DNA of 40,409 bases from Selenomonadaceae bacterium (GTDB lineage Bacteria; Bacillota; Negativicutes; Selenomonadales; Selenomonadaceae). The stretch covers positions 1-40,409 of the forward strand of contig JAFUYE010000137.1 of assembly GCA_017470715.1 (NCBI GenBank), in the 5' to 3' direction. Position numbers and translations under genes: made by a program. Positions 31,422-39,300 of this stretch are shown here, piece by piece. How positions within the stretch are numbered: the first letter of the stretch is position 1; each line of letters opens with the position of its first letter. The notes beneath the pieces are model-generated. The model saw only the letters and a list, made by a program, of their open reading frames with translations. It was not told the origin of the DNA and did no database searches.

Positions 31422-32497
31422 TCGTGCCTTGTGGAAAAATCGTTGAGCTTGTCGGTCATTTTTTCAAAAGCGTTGGCAACGGCTCCCAATTCGTCATTTG
31501 ATTCGACGGGGACGGCTTTGAGCGAAAGGTTGCCTTTGGAAATTTCGTCCGCCGCGTGATTAATCGTCAAAATCGGCTTGACGGCACTGTTTGAAATGAA
31601 ATTCGCTACAAGAACAATCAGCACCAAAATTATTAAAAACATGACGCCCAAAGTCAAAGCTTCGTCAATCGCATGGGCTTCAACGACGCTGTACGGGCGG
31701 AACGTGGCGATAATCCAATTTGTTTGCGGTTCCTTTTCGCAACTGACAAGTTTTTTATCGCCGTCAACAATAATCTCGAAAATTTGTCGTTCGCCGACCG
31801 TCGCATTTTTTATGAACGCGTAACTGCTCATGTCGATGCGGTCTTCTTCCTTTTCGATTGTAAGCGTGGAGTGCGAAACCAATTTGCCGTTGCTCTCGAA
31901 AATCGCCAGTTCCGTATCGGGCGTTGCGGCTTCTTTCAAAATTTCGGTAAGCGCGGAAATGTTGTAGTTGCGCTGAATCATGCCGATAATTTTTCCGTCG
32001 GGCGTTTTCACGGGGACTTCAATAACGACAATCGCCTTGCCCGTGGTTTTGCTTACGACGACTTCCGAAACGGCTTCATTGCCCTGCATTGCTTGAATAA
32101 AGTAATCGCGCCCCTTGAGGCTGACGAGTTTGGATTCGTCGCTGCGGACGAGTTGTTGACCGTCATTGCCCGTTACGACGATATTGCTGCCGTCGTGAAA
32201 AAGTTCGTTGGCATTTTGAACAAGATTTTTCATGTTAAGTGCACGATTTTCCGGAGCCGCCGTCAAATATTCCTGCACGGACGGATTGACCGCCATCAAT
32301 CGCAAAGCCGTAAAGTTGCTGTTGAGCAGGGAATAAACTTCCTTCTCGATTAATTCGTTGGTAACTTTCAATTCGTTTTCTGCGGACGAAAACGCCGCGT
32401 TGATTGTGTTATAGGACGTGTATGCCATTGTGATCAGCAGCGGCACCATGCCTATCAAAATCATCAGGAAAATCAGTTTGGATTTGATACTGCTCAT
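31418..32497 (-). CDS. Chemoreceptor sensor part (dCache and HAMP; 5' part of split MCP gene)
   Basis: These 359 residues comprise a first membrane helix (about 8-28, [19 protein letters not shown]), an extracytoplasmic dCache-type sensor ([40 protein letters not shown]), a second membrane helix ([18 protein letters not shown]) and a HAMP domain ([15 protein letters not shown]). The open frame ends NDFSTRHE, just after HAMP. In the adjacent frame the continuation would read [16 protein letters not shown], so one base is missing from a T homopolymer. dCache receptors often sense amino acids or organic acids. The ATG (32495-32497) has only a weak GTGGG upstream. Confidence 0.88.
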   Translation of the reverse strand: MSSIKSKLIFLMILIGMVPLLITMAYTSYNTINAAFSSAENELKVTNELIEKEVYSLLNSNFTALRLMAVNPSVQEYLTAAPENRALNMKNLVQNANELFHDGSNIVVTGNDGQQLVRSDESKLVSLKGRDYFIQAMQGNEAVSEVVVSKTTGKAIVVIEVPVKTPDGKIIGMIQRNYNISALTEILKEAATPDTELAIFESNGKLVSHSTLTIEKEEDRIDMSSYAFIKNATVGERQIFEIIVDGDKKLVSCEKEPQTNWIIATFRPYSVVEAHAIDEALTLGVMFLIILVLIVLVANFISNSAVKPILTINHAADEISKGNLSLKAVPVESNDELGAVANAFEKMTDKLNDFSTRHE

Positions 32498-32570
32498 AAA
32501 ACCCACGACTACACGACCTTTCAAAATTTGTGCGAAACGTTGAAGTAACTTTCAGGTTGACATTTTACAC

Positions 32571-32599
32571 TTGACATATGAAAAAGTACTGTGTAATTT
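32571..32599 (+). promoter_or_regulatory. Plus-strand promoter-like site with no downstream gene
   Basis: TTGACA (32571-32576), a 17-base spacer and TAATTT (32594-32599); a second TTGACA is at 32557. The 335-base gap between the chemoreceptor start and tRNA-Phe otherwise holds only the tRNA terminator. The plus-strand reading frame at 32578-32862 runs into tRNA-Phe and looks non-coding. The site might produce a small RNA antisense to the tRNA operon tail, or be fortuitous. Confidence 0.4.
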
Positions 32600-32789
32600 T
32601 ATCGTCTTCGCAATTTCAAACTTTGTCGAGAAAATCTGAGCTGAAAATTTTTTCGTTGCTTGACAGGCGACTTGCACGCAATTCGGTAAATATTTTTTGC
32701 AGGTGCGTTTCAGTTCACGGAAAACGATTTATTTGCCTGTGCCGAGTTTGTCGGCCGTTTTTCCGTTCCGCTGTCAAATTTTTTGCAAC

Positions 32790-32820
32790 GAAAAAACTCG
32801 CCGAAATGTTCGACGAGTTT
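32790..32820 (-). terminator. Rho-independent terminator of the tRNA operon
   Basis: On the minus strand AAACTCGTCGAA (32820-32809) pairs with TTCGGCGAGTTT (32805-32794) around a 3-base loop, with a T run extending to 32791. It lies 13 bases past tRNA-Phe. Confidence 0.85.
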
Positions 32821-32832
32821 GGATTTTCATTG

Positions 32833-32908
32833 TGGTGCCTCAGAGCGGAATCGAACCACTGACACGGGGATTTTCAGTCCCCTGCTCTACCAACTGAGCT
32901 ACCGAGGC
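32833..32908 (-). tRNA. tRNA-Phe (GAA)
   Basis: A 76-base cloverleaf including the encoded CCA. The acceptor stem is GCCTCGG/CTGAGGC, the D arm GCTCAGTTGGTAGAGC, the anticodon loop ACTGAAAAT gives GAA, and the T loop GGTTCGATTCC is standard. It is last in the Lys-Glu-Asp-Phe cluster and is followed by the terminator. Confidence 0.96.
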
Positions 32909-32944
32909 GCAACGTGATGTTGCATTTGATTTTGGTAAAAAAAA

Positions 32945-33021
32945 TGGCGACCCGGATCGGACTTGAACCGACGACCTCCGCCGTGACAGGGCGGCATTCT
33001 AACCAACTAAACTACCGGGCC
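32945..33021 (-). tRNA. tRNA-Asp (GTC)
   Basis: 77 bases with CCA. The acceptor stem is GGCCCGG/CCGGGTC, the anticodon stem GCCGCC...GGCGG with loop CTGTCAC gives GTC, and the T loop is GGTTCAAGTCC. Confidence 0.96.
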
Positions 33022-33025
33022 GTGT

Positions 33026-33100
33026 TGGTGACGCCAGCGGGATTCGAACCCACGAACCCGCCGTGAAAGGGCGGTGTCTTAACCACTTGACGATGGCGCC
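33026..33100 (-). tRNA. tRNA-Glu (TTC)
   Basis: 75 bases with CCA. The acceptor stem is GGCGCCA/TGGCGTC, the anticodon loop CTTTCAC gives TTC, and the T loop is GGTTCGAATCC. Only 4 bases separate it from tRNA-Asp. Confidence 0.96.
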
Positions 33101-33108
33101 ATACGTTA

Positions 33109-33184
33109 TGGTGGCTCGCCCGGAACTCGAATCCGGGACACCCTGATTAAAAGTCAGGTGCTCTACCAACTGAGCTAGCGAACC
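33109..33184 (-). tRNA. tRNA-Lys (TTT)
   Basis: 76 bases with CCA. The acceptor stem is GGTTCGC/GCGAGCC, the D arm GCTCAGTTGGTAGAGC, the anticodon loop CTTTTAA gives TTT, and the T loop is GATTCGAGTTC. It is first in the cluster. Confidence 0.96.
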
Positions 33185-33201
33185 GCGAATCAACGTTGCG
33201 T

Positions 33202-33230
33202 AATATAGCACACCCGTCAAAACTTTGCAA
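33202..33230 (-). promoter_or_regulatory. Promoter of the tRNA cluster
   Basis: On the minus strand TTGCAA (33230-33225), a 17-base spacer and TATATT (33207-33202) with TGC before the -10. This is a strong promoter about 18 bases before tRNA-Lys. Confidence 0.8.
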
Positions 33231-33302
33231 GGGGTTTTTGAAAAAAATTTTTTCGCGCAGGTTTTCACTCGGCTCTAACGTCAAAAATTTTTCAGATAGA
33301 AT

Positions 33303-33311
33303 TGCTATATT
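33303..33311 (+). promoter_or_regulatory. Extended -10 promoter of the L,D-transpeptidase gene
   Basis: TGCTATATT (33303-33311), 35 bases before the ATG. No -35 hexamer is recognisable. Confidence 0.6.
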
Positions 33312-33346
33312 GGCGAAAAATATTTCTGCAAAGGAGTTGTTTACAG

Positions 33347-34450
33347 ATGAGCGCGTTGAAATTTTTCACGGCAATCATTCTCGGCGCGGCAATTATTCTC
33401 GGCTCGCTCGGTCAGGCGTTCGCCGAAAAAAAGATTTACATTAATTTGGCAAGTCGATTGATGCTTTTCTATGACGGCAACACGAAATTGGCGGTCTATC
33501 ATTTGGGCGTTGGCAAAGTCAGCACGCCGACGCCGCAAGGTTATTACAAAATCACCGAAAAAGCAATCAACCCGTCGTGGATTGATCCGTCAGATCCCGA
33601 ATACGAAATCCCGTCCGGTCCCGACAATCCGCTCGGCTATCGTTGGATGCAATTCGACGGCAACTACGGAATTCACGGCACCAATCGCCCCGAAAGTATC
33701 GGCAGCTACGTTTCAAACGGTTGCATTCGCATGAACGAACGCGACGTTGAGGAACTTTTTGATTCGGTCGAAGTCGGCACGCCCGTCGAGATAACTTACA
33801 ATCGCGTTGTCGTCGAGAAATCTCCCGAAGGCGACGTGGTTTATTATGTTTATCCCGACGGCTACGGCATTCAGGACATCACCGTTGCCGACGTTGCGAA
33901 GTGGCTGGAACCTTTCGGCGTGCTTGCATTTGAAAGCGACTATGACATTTCGCAAAAAATCGAAGCGTCTGACGGCGAACCGACTTTTATCGGCAAGCCT
34001 TACAACGTCGAAATCAACGGCGAACTTACGCAACCGACCGACGCGAACAATACCCGTTACTTCGCCAAGGCAGTTCTGCGCGAAGGAATTTCTTATCTGC
34101 CCGTCGTGCCGATAGCGAAAATTTTGCGTGTCAAATTGGAGTGGTATCCGAAACAGTCTTCGATTAAGACGAAATTCGGGCGTGCGTTCTGTTACGAAAA
34201 GAAAGGTCAGCTTTATTGCAACGCCGACGATGCGACGGTTTTGTTCAATCTTGAAGGTGGTTTGCAGACGGGCGAAGACGGCACGAAAATTTTTCGCTTT
34301 AAATCAGTTCCGCAAGCCGAGCCCGTCAAGCCGGTTGAGCCGAAACCTGTCGATAAACCGAAGCCCGTTGAAACAAAACCTTTCGACGAACAAAAAACTG
34401 ACGAACCTAAACCCGACGAACCGAACGCTGAAGAGGTTACCGAACAATGA
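33347..34450 (+). CDS. L,D-transpeptidase (YkuD domain)
   Basis: This 367-residue envelope enzyme has an N-terminal signal/anchor (ALKFFTAIILGAAIILGSLG, processed near AFA at 27). The YkuD domain shows YGIHGTNRP and the catalytic SNGCIRMN (Cys at about 125). YkuD enzymes form 3-3 peptidoglycan cross-links or attach proteins to peptidoglycan. A second domain (about 215-320) resembles the copper-amine-oxidase-like stalk (EINGELTQPTD, AVLREGISYLPVVPIAKIL). The C-terminus is a Pro/Lys/Glu repeat tail (PVKPVEPKPVDKPKPVE), likely spanning the wall. The ATG follows AAAGGAG. The stop overlaps the polA ATG as ATGA, an unusual pairing that couples polA translation to this gene. Confidence 0.92.
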   Translation: MSALKFFTAIILGAAIILGSLGQAFAEKKIYINLASRLMLFYDGNTKLAVYHLGVGKVSTPTPQGYYKITEKAINPSWIDPSDPEYEIPSGPDNPLGYRWMQFDGNYGIHGTNRPESIGSYVSNGCIRMNERDVEELFDSVEVGTPVEITYNRVVVEKSPEGDVVYYVYPDGYGIQDITVADVAKWLEPFGVLAFESDYDISQKIEASDGEPTFIGKPYNVEINGELTQPTDANNTRYFAKAVLREGISYLPVVPIAKILRVKLEWYPKQSSIKTKFGRAFCYEKKGQLYCNADDATVLFNLEGGLQTGEDGTKIFRFKSVPQAEPVKPVEPKPVDKPKPVETKPFDEQKTDEPKPDEPNAEEVTEQ

Positions 34451-36960
34451 AAAAATTTTTGATTGTCGACGGCAGCAGTATTTTTTATCGCGCATTTTAC
34501 GCCATGCCTCCGTTGACTGCCCCTAACGGCGAACCGACGGGCGCGGTTGCGGGAACGGCAAATATCTTGCTGAAAGTTCTGCGCGAATTTTCACCGGACT
34601 TGGCGGCGGTTGCTCTCGACGCGGCGAAAAAAACTTTCCGCAACGAAATTTTTACCGAATACAAGGCGACACGTCAAACCATGCCCGACGACCTTGCCGC
34701 ACAACTGGCACTGCTTAAAGAATTTCTCGACGTGTTGGGCTTGAAAACCTGCGCGGCTCAAGGTTACGAAGCTGATGACGTTATCGGCACGCTTGCAACT
34801 CAAGCGGCAGAAAATTTTTCCGTGGACATTTTGACGGGCGACCGTGACGCACTTCAGCTGATTAACGCAACGACGCGGGTGTTGCTCACGAAAACTGCGG
34901 GCGTCGACATTTACGACGAAGGAAAATTTCGCGACGAATACGGATTTGCTCCGATAAATCTCGTCGATTACAAAAGTTTGCGCGGCGACGCGTCCGACAA
35001 TATTCCGGGCGTCAAAGGTATCGGCGAAAAAACTGCGACGAATTTAATCCGCGAATTTGCGACGCTCGAAAATGTTTCGGCTCACCGTGCAGAAATTTCG
35101 TCGAAAAAAATTCGTGACGCACTCGAAAATTTTGCCGACGATGCCCGCATGAGCAAACAACTTGCGCAGATTGTTCGCGACGTGCCGAACGTGACTTTTG
35201 ACGCGGAAAATTTTGCGATTGTGCCCGACCTTGCCCGCGTCGACGAATTCTGCAACCGTTACGCGCTCAATCAGGCGAAGAAAAAAATTCATGAACTCTT
35301 CGGCATGACGAATCTTTTTGACGCGCCGAAAAAAATTTTGTCCGTGCCCGAAATTGCGGCGTTCGACGGTGAAAAAATTTTCGCGGCAGAAAAAATTTCC
35401 GTTGCGGGCAATGCAGGTAATTTCGTCGTGAAAATTTTCGGCGGAGAAATTTTTTCTGCGACACGTGACGAATTGCAAAAAGTTTTCGCGGACTTCGCGG
35501 GCAAAATTATTTTGAGCGGGCTGAAAAATTTCCTGCGCAAATTTACTGTTGCCGAACCGCAAAAAGTTTTCGACACGGAACTTGCCGCATATTTGCTTTA
35601 TCCCGAACGCGACGATTATTCCTGCGAAAAACTTTTTCAACTCGAATTTGACGGTTTGCAGCTGCCCGACGTGTCGCCCGCCGCGCAGGTTGTCGCACTC
35701 GAAAAAATTGCCGCGTTGTACGAAACGAAACTTGACGCTGCGGACATGACGAAACTTTATCGCGAAATCGAATTGCCGCTGACCGAAGTTTTGGCACGCA
35801 TGGAAAATCGCGGCGTCTTCGTCGACAGGGCGCAACTTCAAAAAAAATCCGCAGAAATGTCCCGACGAATTTTCGCGCTCGAAGAAAAAATTTACGACAT
35901 TGCCGGCAGAGTGTTCAACGTCAATTCGCCAAAACAGCTCGCCGAAATTTTGTTTGTGCGATTGGGTTTGCCCGCCGTCAAGAAAACCAAAAGCGGCTTT
36001 TCGACGAACGCGGAAGTTTTGGAAGAACTCCGGCACCGCCACCCGATTGTTGAGGCGATTATAAATTTCCGTGCGCTGTCGAAACTCAAATCGACGTACC
36101 TTGACGGGCTTGCGAAATTAATCGGCGACGACGGGCGAATTCACACGAATTTTAATCAGACGGTCACCGCGACGGGCAGGCTGTCCAGTTCAGATCCGAA
36201 TTTGCAAAACATTCCCGTGCGCACCGACGAAGGCCGCGAAATTCGTGCGTTGTTTGAGCCGCGTGAGCCGTTTGACTGCATTTTGTCCGCCGATTATTCC
36301 CAGATTGAACTTCGACTTTTGGCGCACATGTCGGGCGACGAAAATTTAATCGACGCGTTCAATCGCGGGCAGGACGTTCATGCACGCACAGCCGCCGAAG
36401 TTTTCGGATTGCCGATTGACGCGGTGACGCCCGAATTTCGACGCAAAGCCAAGGCAGTAAATTTCGGTATCGTTTACGGAATCAGCGACTACGGCTTGTC
36501 GCAAAATCTGCACATCACGCGAAAAGAGGCCGCCTCGTACATTGCGCGATATTTTGAACGTTATCCGCGTGTAAAAAATTTTATGGACGAAACTGTTGCC
36601 AAAGCCCGCGAAGTCGGTTACGTGACGACACTGTTCGGCAGACGGCGTTTCCTGCCCGCAATTAAAAGCCCGAATTTCAACTTGCGCAGTCTCGCGGAAC
36701 GTATGGCAATGAACACGCCGATTCAGGGAACCGCCGCCGACGTTATCAAGTTGGCAATGATTCGCGCCGAAAAAAATCTTCACGGGCTCGACAGCCGAAT
36801 AATTATTCAAGTGCACGACGAACTTGTTTTGGAAGCGAAAACTTCAGAACTTGCCGCCGTCGAAAAAATTTTGCGTGAAGCAATGGAACATGTTGCCGAA
36901 TTTTCTGTGCCGTTGATTATCGACATTCACAGCGGCGCGAACTGGGCACTTGCGAAATAA
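34447..36960 (+). CDS. polA: DNA polymerase I
   Basis: This 837-residue repair and Okazaki-fragment-processing polymerase has an N-terminal 5'-3' exonuclease (FLIVDGSSIFYRAFYAMPPL, YEADDVIGTLA, ILTGDRDALQLI). A reduced middle domain follows. The polymerase domain shows motif A DYSQIELRLLAHMSGD, motif B RRKAKAVNFGIVYGISDYGL and motif C VHDELVLE. The 3'-5' proofreading domain lacks the usual DxE start and acidic motifs (FDTELAAYLLYPERDDY is the remnant), as in many Gram-positive PolA proteins, so proofreading is probably absent. The start overlaps the transpeptidase stop. The last ~24 codons and the following bases are duplicated directly downstream. Confidence 0.96.
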   Translation: MKKFLIVDGSSIFYRAFYAMPPLTAPNGEPTGAVAGTANILLKVLREFSPDLAAVALDAAKKTFRNEIFTEYKATRQTMPDDLAAQLALLKEFLDVLGLKTCAAQGYEADDVIGTLATQAAENFSVDILTGDRDALQLINATTRVLLTKTAGVDIYDEGKFRDEYGFAPINLVDYKSLRGDASDNIPGVKGIGEKTATNLIREFATLENVSAHRAEISSKKIRDALENFADDARMSKQLAQIVRDVPNVTFDAENFAIVPDLARVDEFCNRYALNQAKKKIHELFGMTNLFDAPKKILSVPEIAAFDGEKIFAAEKISVAGNAGNFVVKIFGGEIFSATRDELQKVFADFAGKIILSGLKNFLRKFTVAEPQKVFDTELAAYLLYPERDDYSCEKLFQLEFDGLQLPDVSPAAQVVALEKIAALYETKLDAADMTKLYREIELPLTEVLARMENRGVFVDRAQLQKKSAEMSRRIFALEEKIYDIAGRVFNVNSPKQLAEILFVRLGLPAVKKTKSGFSTNAEVLEELRHRHPIVEAIINFRALSKLKSTYLDGLAKLIGDDGRIHTNFNQTVTATGRLSSSDPNLQNIPVRTDEGREIRALFEPREPFDCILSADYSQIELRLLAHMSGDENLIDAFNRGQDVHARTAAEVFGLPIDAVTPEFRRKAKAVNFGIVYGISDYGLSQNLHITRKEAASYIARYFERYPRVKNFMDETVAKAREVGYVTTLFGRRRFLPAIKSPNFNLRSLAERMAMNTPIQGTAADVIKLAMIRAEKNLHGLDSRIIIQVHDELVLEAKTSELAAVEKILREAMEHVAEFSVPLIIDIHSGANWALAK

Positions 36961-37069
36961 AATTTCCCGTCGAAAAAATTTTATGAAACAGGTTGGCGAA
37001 TTTTCTGTGCCGTTGATTATCGACATTCACAGCGGCGCGAACCGGGCACTTGCGAAATAAAATTTCCCG
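36898..37069 (+). repeat. 100-base-period tandem duplication of the polA 3' end
   Basis: Bases 36898-36969 and 36998-37069 match over 72 positions with one difference (T36943/C37043). The second copy repeats the polA C-terminus EFSVPLIIDIHSGAN with Trp changed to Arg, and repeats the stop. CCGTCGAAAAAATTTT occurs at 36857-36872 and again at 36967-36982, at the start of each unit, so unequal exchange or slippage between these 16-mers is a likely origin. The 10 bases after the 16-mer differ between copies. Confidence 0.9.
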
Positions 37070-37084
37070 GTAAAAAAATTTTTT

Positions 37085-37110
37085 CTCTGCGACTTGCAGG
37101 GAATTTTTTT
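37085..37110 (+). terminator. Rho-independent terminator after polA
   Basis: CTCTGC (37085-37090) pairs with GCAGGG (37096-37101) around GACTT, followed by AA and seven T. It lies beyond the duplicated polA tail. Confidence 0.75.
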
Positions 37111-37170
37111 GTGCGTGTCGAACGTAACTTGCGTTTTAAAAATTTAAAGGATTGAATGGGAGATGATTCA

Positions 37171-38994
37171 ATGTCCACCGCAACCGCCACAATGACAAAT
37201 TTTTTTAACGTCTTGAAACTCTACGCTTACGACACGACAACCAACGGCGTCACGATTCTCGATCAAGCTGTCAAAACGGTCTCGCGTTTTTCAAGTTTGC
37301 AGGACGCTGTTAATAATTTTGTTTACGATATGGCTTCCGTCACGGCGACGGCCGGAGCGCGGCAAAGTCTGTATCAAAATTGCGGAATTGTTCTCGGCGC
37401 GAATTACGATTACACTGCCGACACGGGAGCGGTCACGGGCTACAACGCGGGCAATTCGCTGATTAAAAATGCTCAAGACATCGTCCCCGAAAACGCTTTG
37501 CTTACGCAAGTTGCTTATCCCGCGTCGACGATAACTTATCACACGTACACGGGCAACGACGGGCAAACTTTTTCATTCGCGCTGGTTTATCCGTCAAGCA
37601 TTTTGGAAGTTCGCGACGACAATACCGGAATAATTAACGCGCAAGGTTACTACGACACATCTTACGCGCAAAATGTTTATCTGCAACCGGGGCAGTGGTA
37701 TTACGATTATCCCGACGAGGACGGCTATTATTACGTCGTCAGTTACGCGGAGGCAATCGCGGGCATTTACACCATGATGACCGGCATCGAAAATTTTTGG
37801 GCGACGGAAGGGCTCAAACTCGCTTACGATTCGTTCGGGCTTGACTTCAACGGAAAAAATTTGCATATCGTTTTCGGGATAAACAGCGATTATCAGGCTG
37901 CCACGGGACCGACCGCACTTGAACCTAATCACGATAATTATCTGCCCGCAAACGACATTGAAATCGAAATTAACATGCCGCTTTACGCGATAATCGACGC
38001 CGCCGACCCGAACGGCAACACCAACGTTTACGACGGAAGTTATCAAAATTATCTCGACCGAACAATCGCGCACGAATTGATTCATGCTGTAATGTTTGCT
38101 ACCGGCACGCTCAAAGACGGTATGCCCGAATTTTTCACGGAAGGCGTTGCGGAACTCGTTCACGGGCTTGACGACTACGACGGTAATTATTCCGACTTGA
38201 TTTTAAGTCTTGCATCCGACGCGAATTATTTGGCACGTTCGTTGCCGTTTGAGCCGGGCACGGGCACTTCCGAAGCTTATCCCGCGGGCTACATGTTCCT
38301 GCGCTATTTGTGTCACGAAAGTTTGAACACGCAAGTTTCAATCGGCAACGGCACAACGCCCGAACTTTTCGGTTACACCGGCGGCGAAGAAATTATTAGC
38401 GGTGCGGCGTCAGGTAGTCAAATTAATTTGGATAACGGAATTGCATTCGCGGGAATTTCTGTCGACACAAACGACTTGACCGTTGCGACTTCGGCGGGAC
38501 AAATAATCGTTCGCGGGGCACGCGACAAGATCGTTAATTTCGCGGACGCTTACGGCAATGTTTTTGAACGCGGATATTTCGCAAGCGGTTCCGGCACGGT
38601 CGACGGACGCGGCTTGAGCGGCACTGAAATTCTTTACGGCGGAAATTTTTCGGACAACACGATTTATGCGGGCGACGACGGCTCGCAACTTTGGGGCGGC
38701 ATTTACGGCAACGATATACTTTGCGGCGGCGCGGGTGCTGACGAATTTATTGCGGGCACGGCTTGCGGCTCGGATGTGATTTACAATGCAAACGCGGGCG
38801 ACACGGTCAATTTGTCGACAACGTCATTAACTCAGCTTGTCGACGCCACGATAAACGCGAACGGAGTTTTTATCCAAACTTCGGACAATTCGTCGGTTGC
38901 GGTCATGGGCGAAGTCGGTTCGGCGTTCAGATTCGCGGGCGGTGAAATTTTTACTGTCGACCAAACGTCGGGGCAATGGAATCGTCTTGCGTAA
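37171..38994 (+). CDS. RTX-like zinc metallopeptidase (HELIH)
   Basis: This 607-residue protein has no signal peptide. A zinc-binding HELIH (301-305) in RTIAHELIHAVMFATG is followed by EFFTEGVAELVHG, with a Glu (324 or 328) that could be the third ligand, as in gluzincins. The C-terminal third is Gly/Asp/Asn-rich with RTX-type repeats (GDDGSQLWGGIYGNDILCGG, AGADEFIAG) and ends in a hydrophobic block (FRFAGGEIFTVDQTSGQW). That layout suggests calcium-dependent folding and type I secretion through a C-terminal signal. ATG 37171 is chosen because GGAG lies 8 bases upstream; an ATG 15 bases earlier is in frame. No ABC exporter is adjacent. Substrate unknown. Confidence 0.83.
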   Translation: MSTATATMTNFFNVLKLYAYDTTTNGVTILDQAVKTVSRFSSLQDAVNNFVYDMASVTATAGARQSLYQNCGIVLGANYDYTADTGAVTGYNAGNSLIKNAQDIVPENALLTQVAYPASTITYHTYTGNDGQTFSFALVYPSSILEVRDDNTGIINAQGYYDTSYAQNVYLQPGQWYYDYPDEDGYYYVVSYAEAIAGIYTMMTGIENFWATEGLKLAYDSFGLDFNGKNLHIVFGINSDYQAATGPTALEPNHDNYLPANDIEIEINMPLYAIIDAADPNGNTNVYDGSYQNYLDRTIAHELIHAVMFATGTLKDGMPEFFTEGVAELVHGLDDYDGNYSDLILSLASDANYLARSLPFEPGTGTSEAYPAGYMFLRYLCHESLNTQVSIGNGTTPELFGYTGGEEIISGAASGSQINLDNGIAFAGISVDTNDLTVATSAGQIIVRGARDKIVNFADAYGNVFERGYFASGSGTVDGRGLSGTEILYGGNFSDNTIYAGDDGSQLWGGIYGNDILCGGAGADEFIAGTACGSDVIYNANAGDTVNLSTTSLTQLVDATINANGVFIQTSDNSSVAVMGEVGSAFRFAGGEIFTVDQTSGQWNRLA

Positions 38995-39045
38995 AATGTT
39001 TGCGTCAAAAAAATTTCCGCGTCAACAGACTTGCAACGTCATCAA

Positions 39046-39226
39046 TTTGAGTTTTTGAATGTTACTTTCTTTGCTTGCCCAAAGAAAGTAACCAAAGAAA
39101 GGGCACCTCGCGGGGGCGTTACTCATTCGCAATTCAAGCATTGCGGCAACGCGTACCGCTCGTGTCCGCAAGTGAAACATCCTGTTTCAATTGCGGACGA
39201 GGCCGTCATCCGTGACGGCCTCTTTT
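39046..39226. repeat. Three-hairpin intergenic element, copy B
   Basis: In the 306-base gap before the CMD gene. Hairpin 1 is GTTACTTTCTTTG (39061-39073) / CAAAGAAAGTAAC (39080-39092), loop CTTGCC. Hairpin 2 is a 16-bp stem with one mismatch (39164-39179 / 39183-39198, loop TCC). Hairpin 3 is GAGGCCGTCA / TGACGGCCTC (39199-39222), loop TCCG, followed by TTTT like a terminator. Relative to copy A, hairpin 3 has two compensatory pair changes, and hairpin 1 lost bases on both arms. A reading frame across it carries CPKKVTKERAPRGG; I regard this as a repeat-derived peptide, not a gene. Confidence 0.85.
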
Positions 39227-39251
39227 ATTTCGTTGCGGCGGGATTTTTTTG

Positions 39252-39280
39252 TTGACTTGAAGTCGGCTTAACGTGATAAT
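39252..39280 (+). promoter_or_regulatory. Promoter of the double-CMD gene
   Basis: TTGACT (39252-39257), a 17-base spacer and GATAAT (39275-39280). A start a few bases later would leave a leader of only about 14 bases, carrying GGAGGTGATT. Confidence 0.75.
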
Positions 39281-39300
39281 CTTGCAATGGAGGTGATTGC

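Noticed and set aside
32578-32862. Plus-strand 94-codon frame downstream of a promoter-like site
   Set aside because: It runs across the tRNA operon terminator into tRNA-Phe and has no ribosome site; I keep only the promoter-like site.
35044-36042. Minus-strand open frame of 332 codons inside polA
   Set aside because: It is a shadow of polA; AAAATTTT-rich codons and few stop triplets on the opposite strand create long antisense frames throughout the window.
36898-37069. Insertion-sequence or integrase-mediated att duplication at the polA end
   Set aside because: No integrase or transposase lies nearby; tandem exchange between the flanking 16-mers explains the 100-base period more simply, though an old excision scar is not excluded.
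39031-39255. 74-codon frame containing FFACPKKVTKERAP
   Set aside because: It reads through the three hairpins of repeat copy B; the paired base changes between copies favour structure over coding, and there is no ribosome site.
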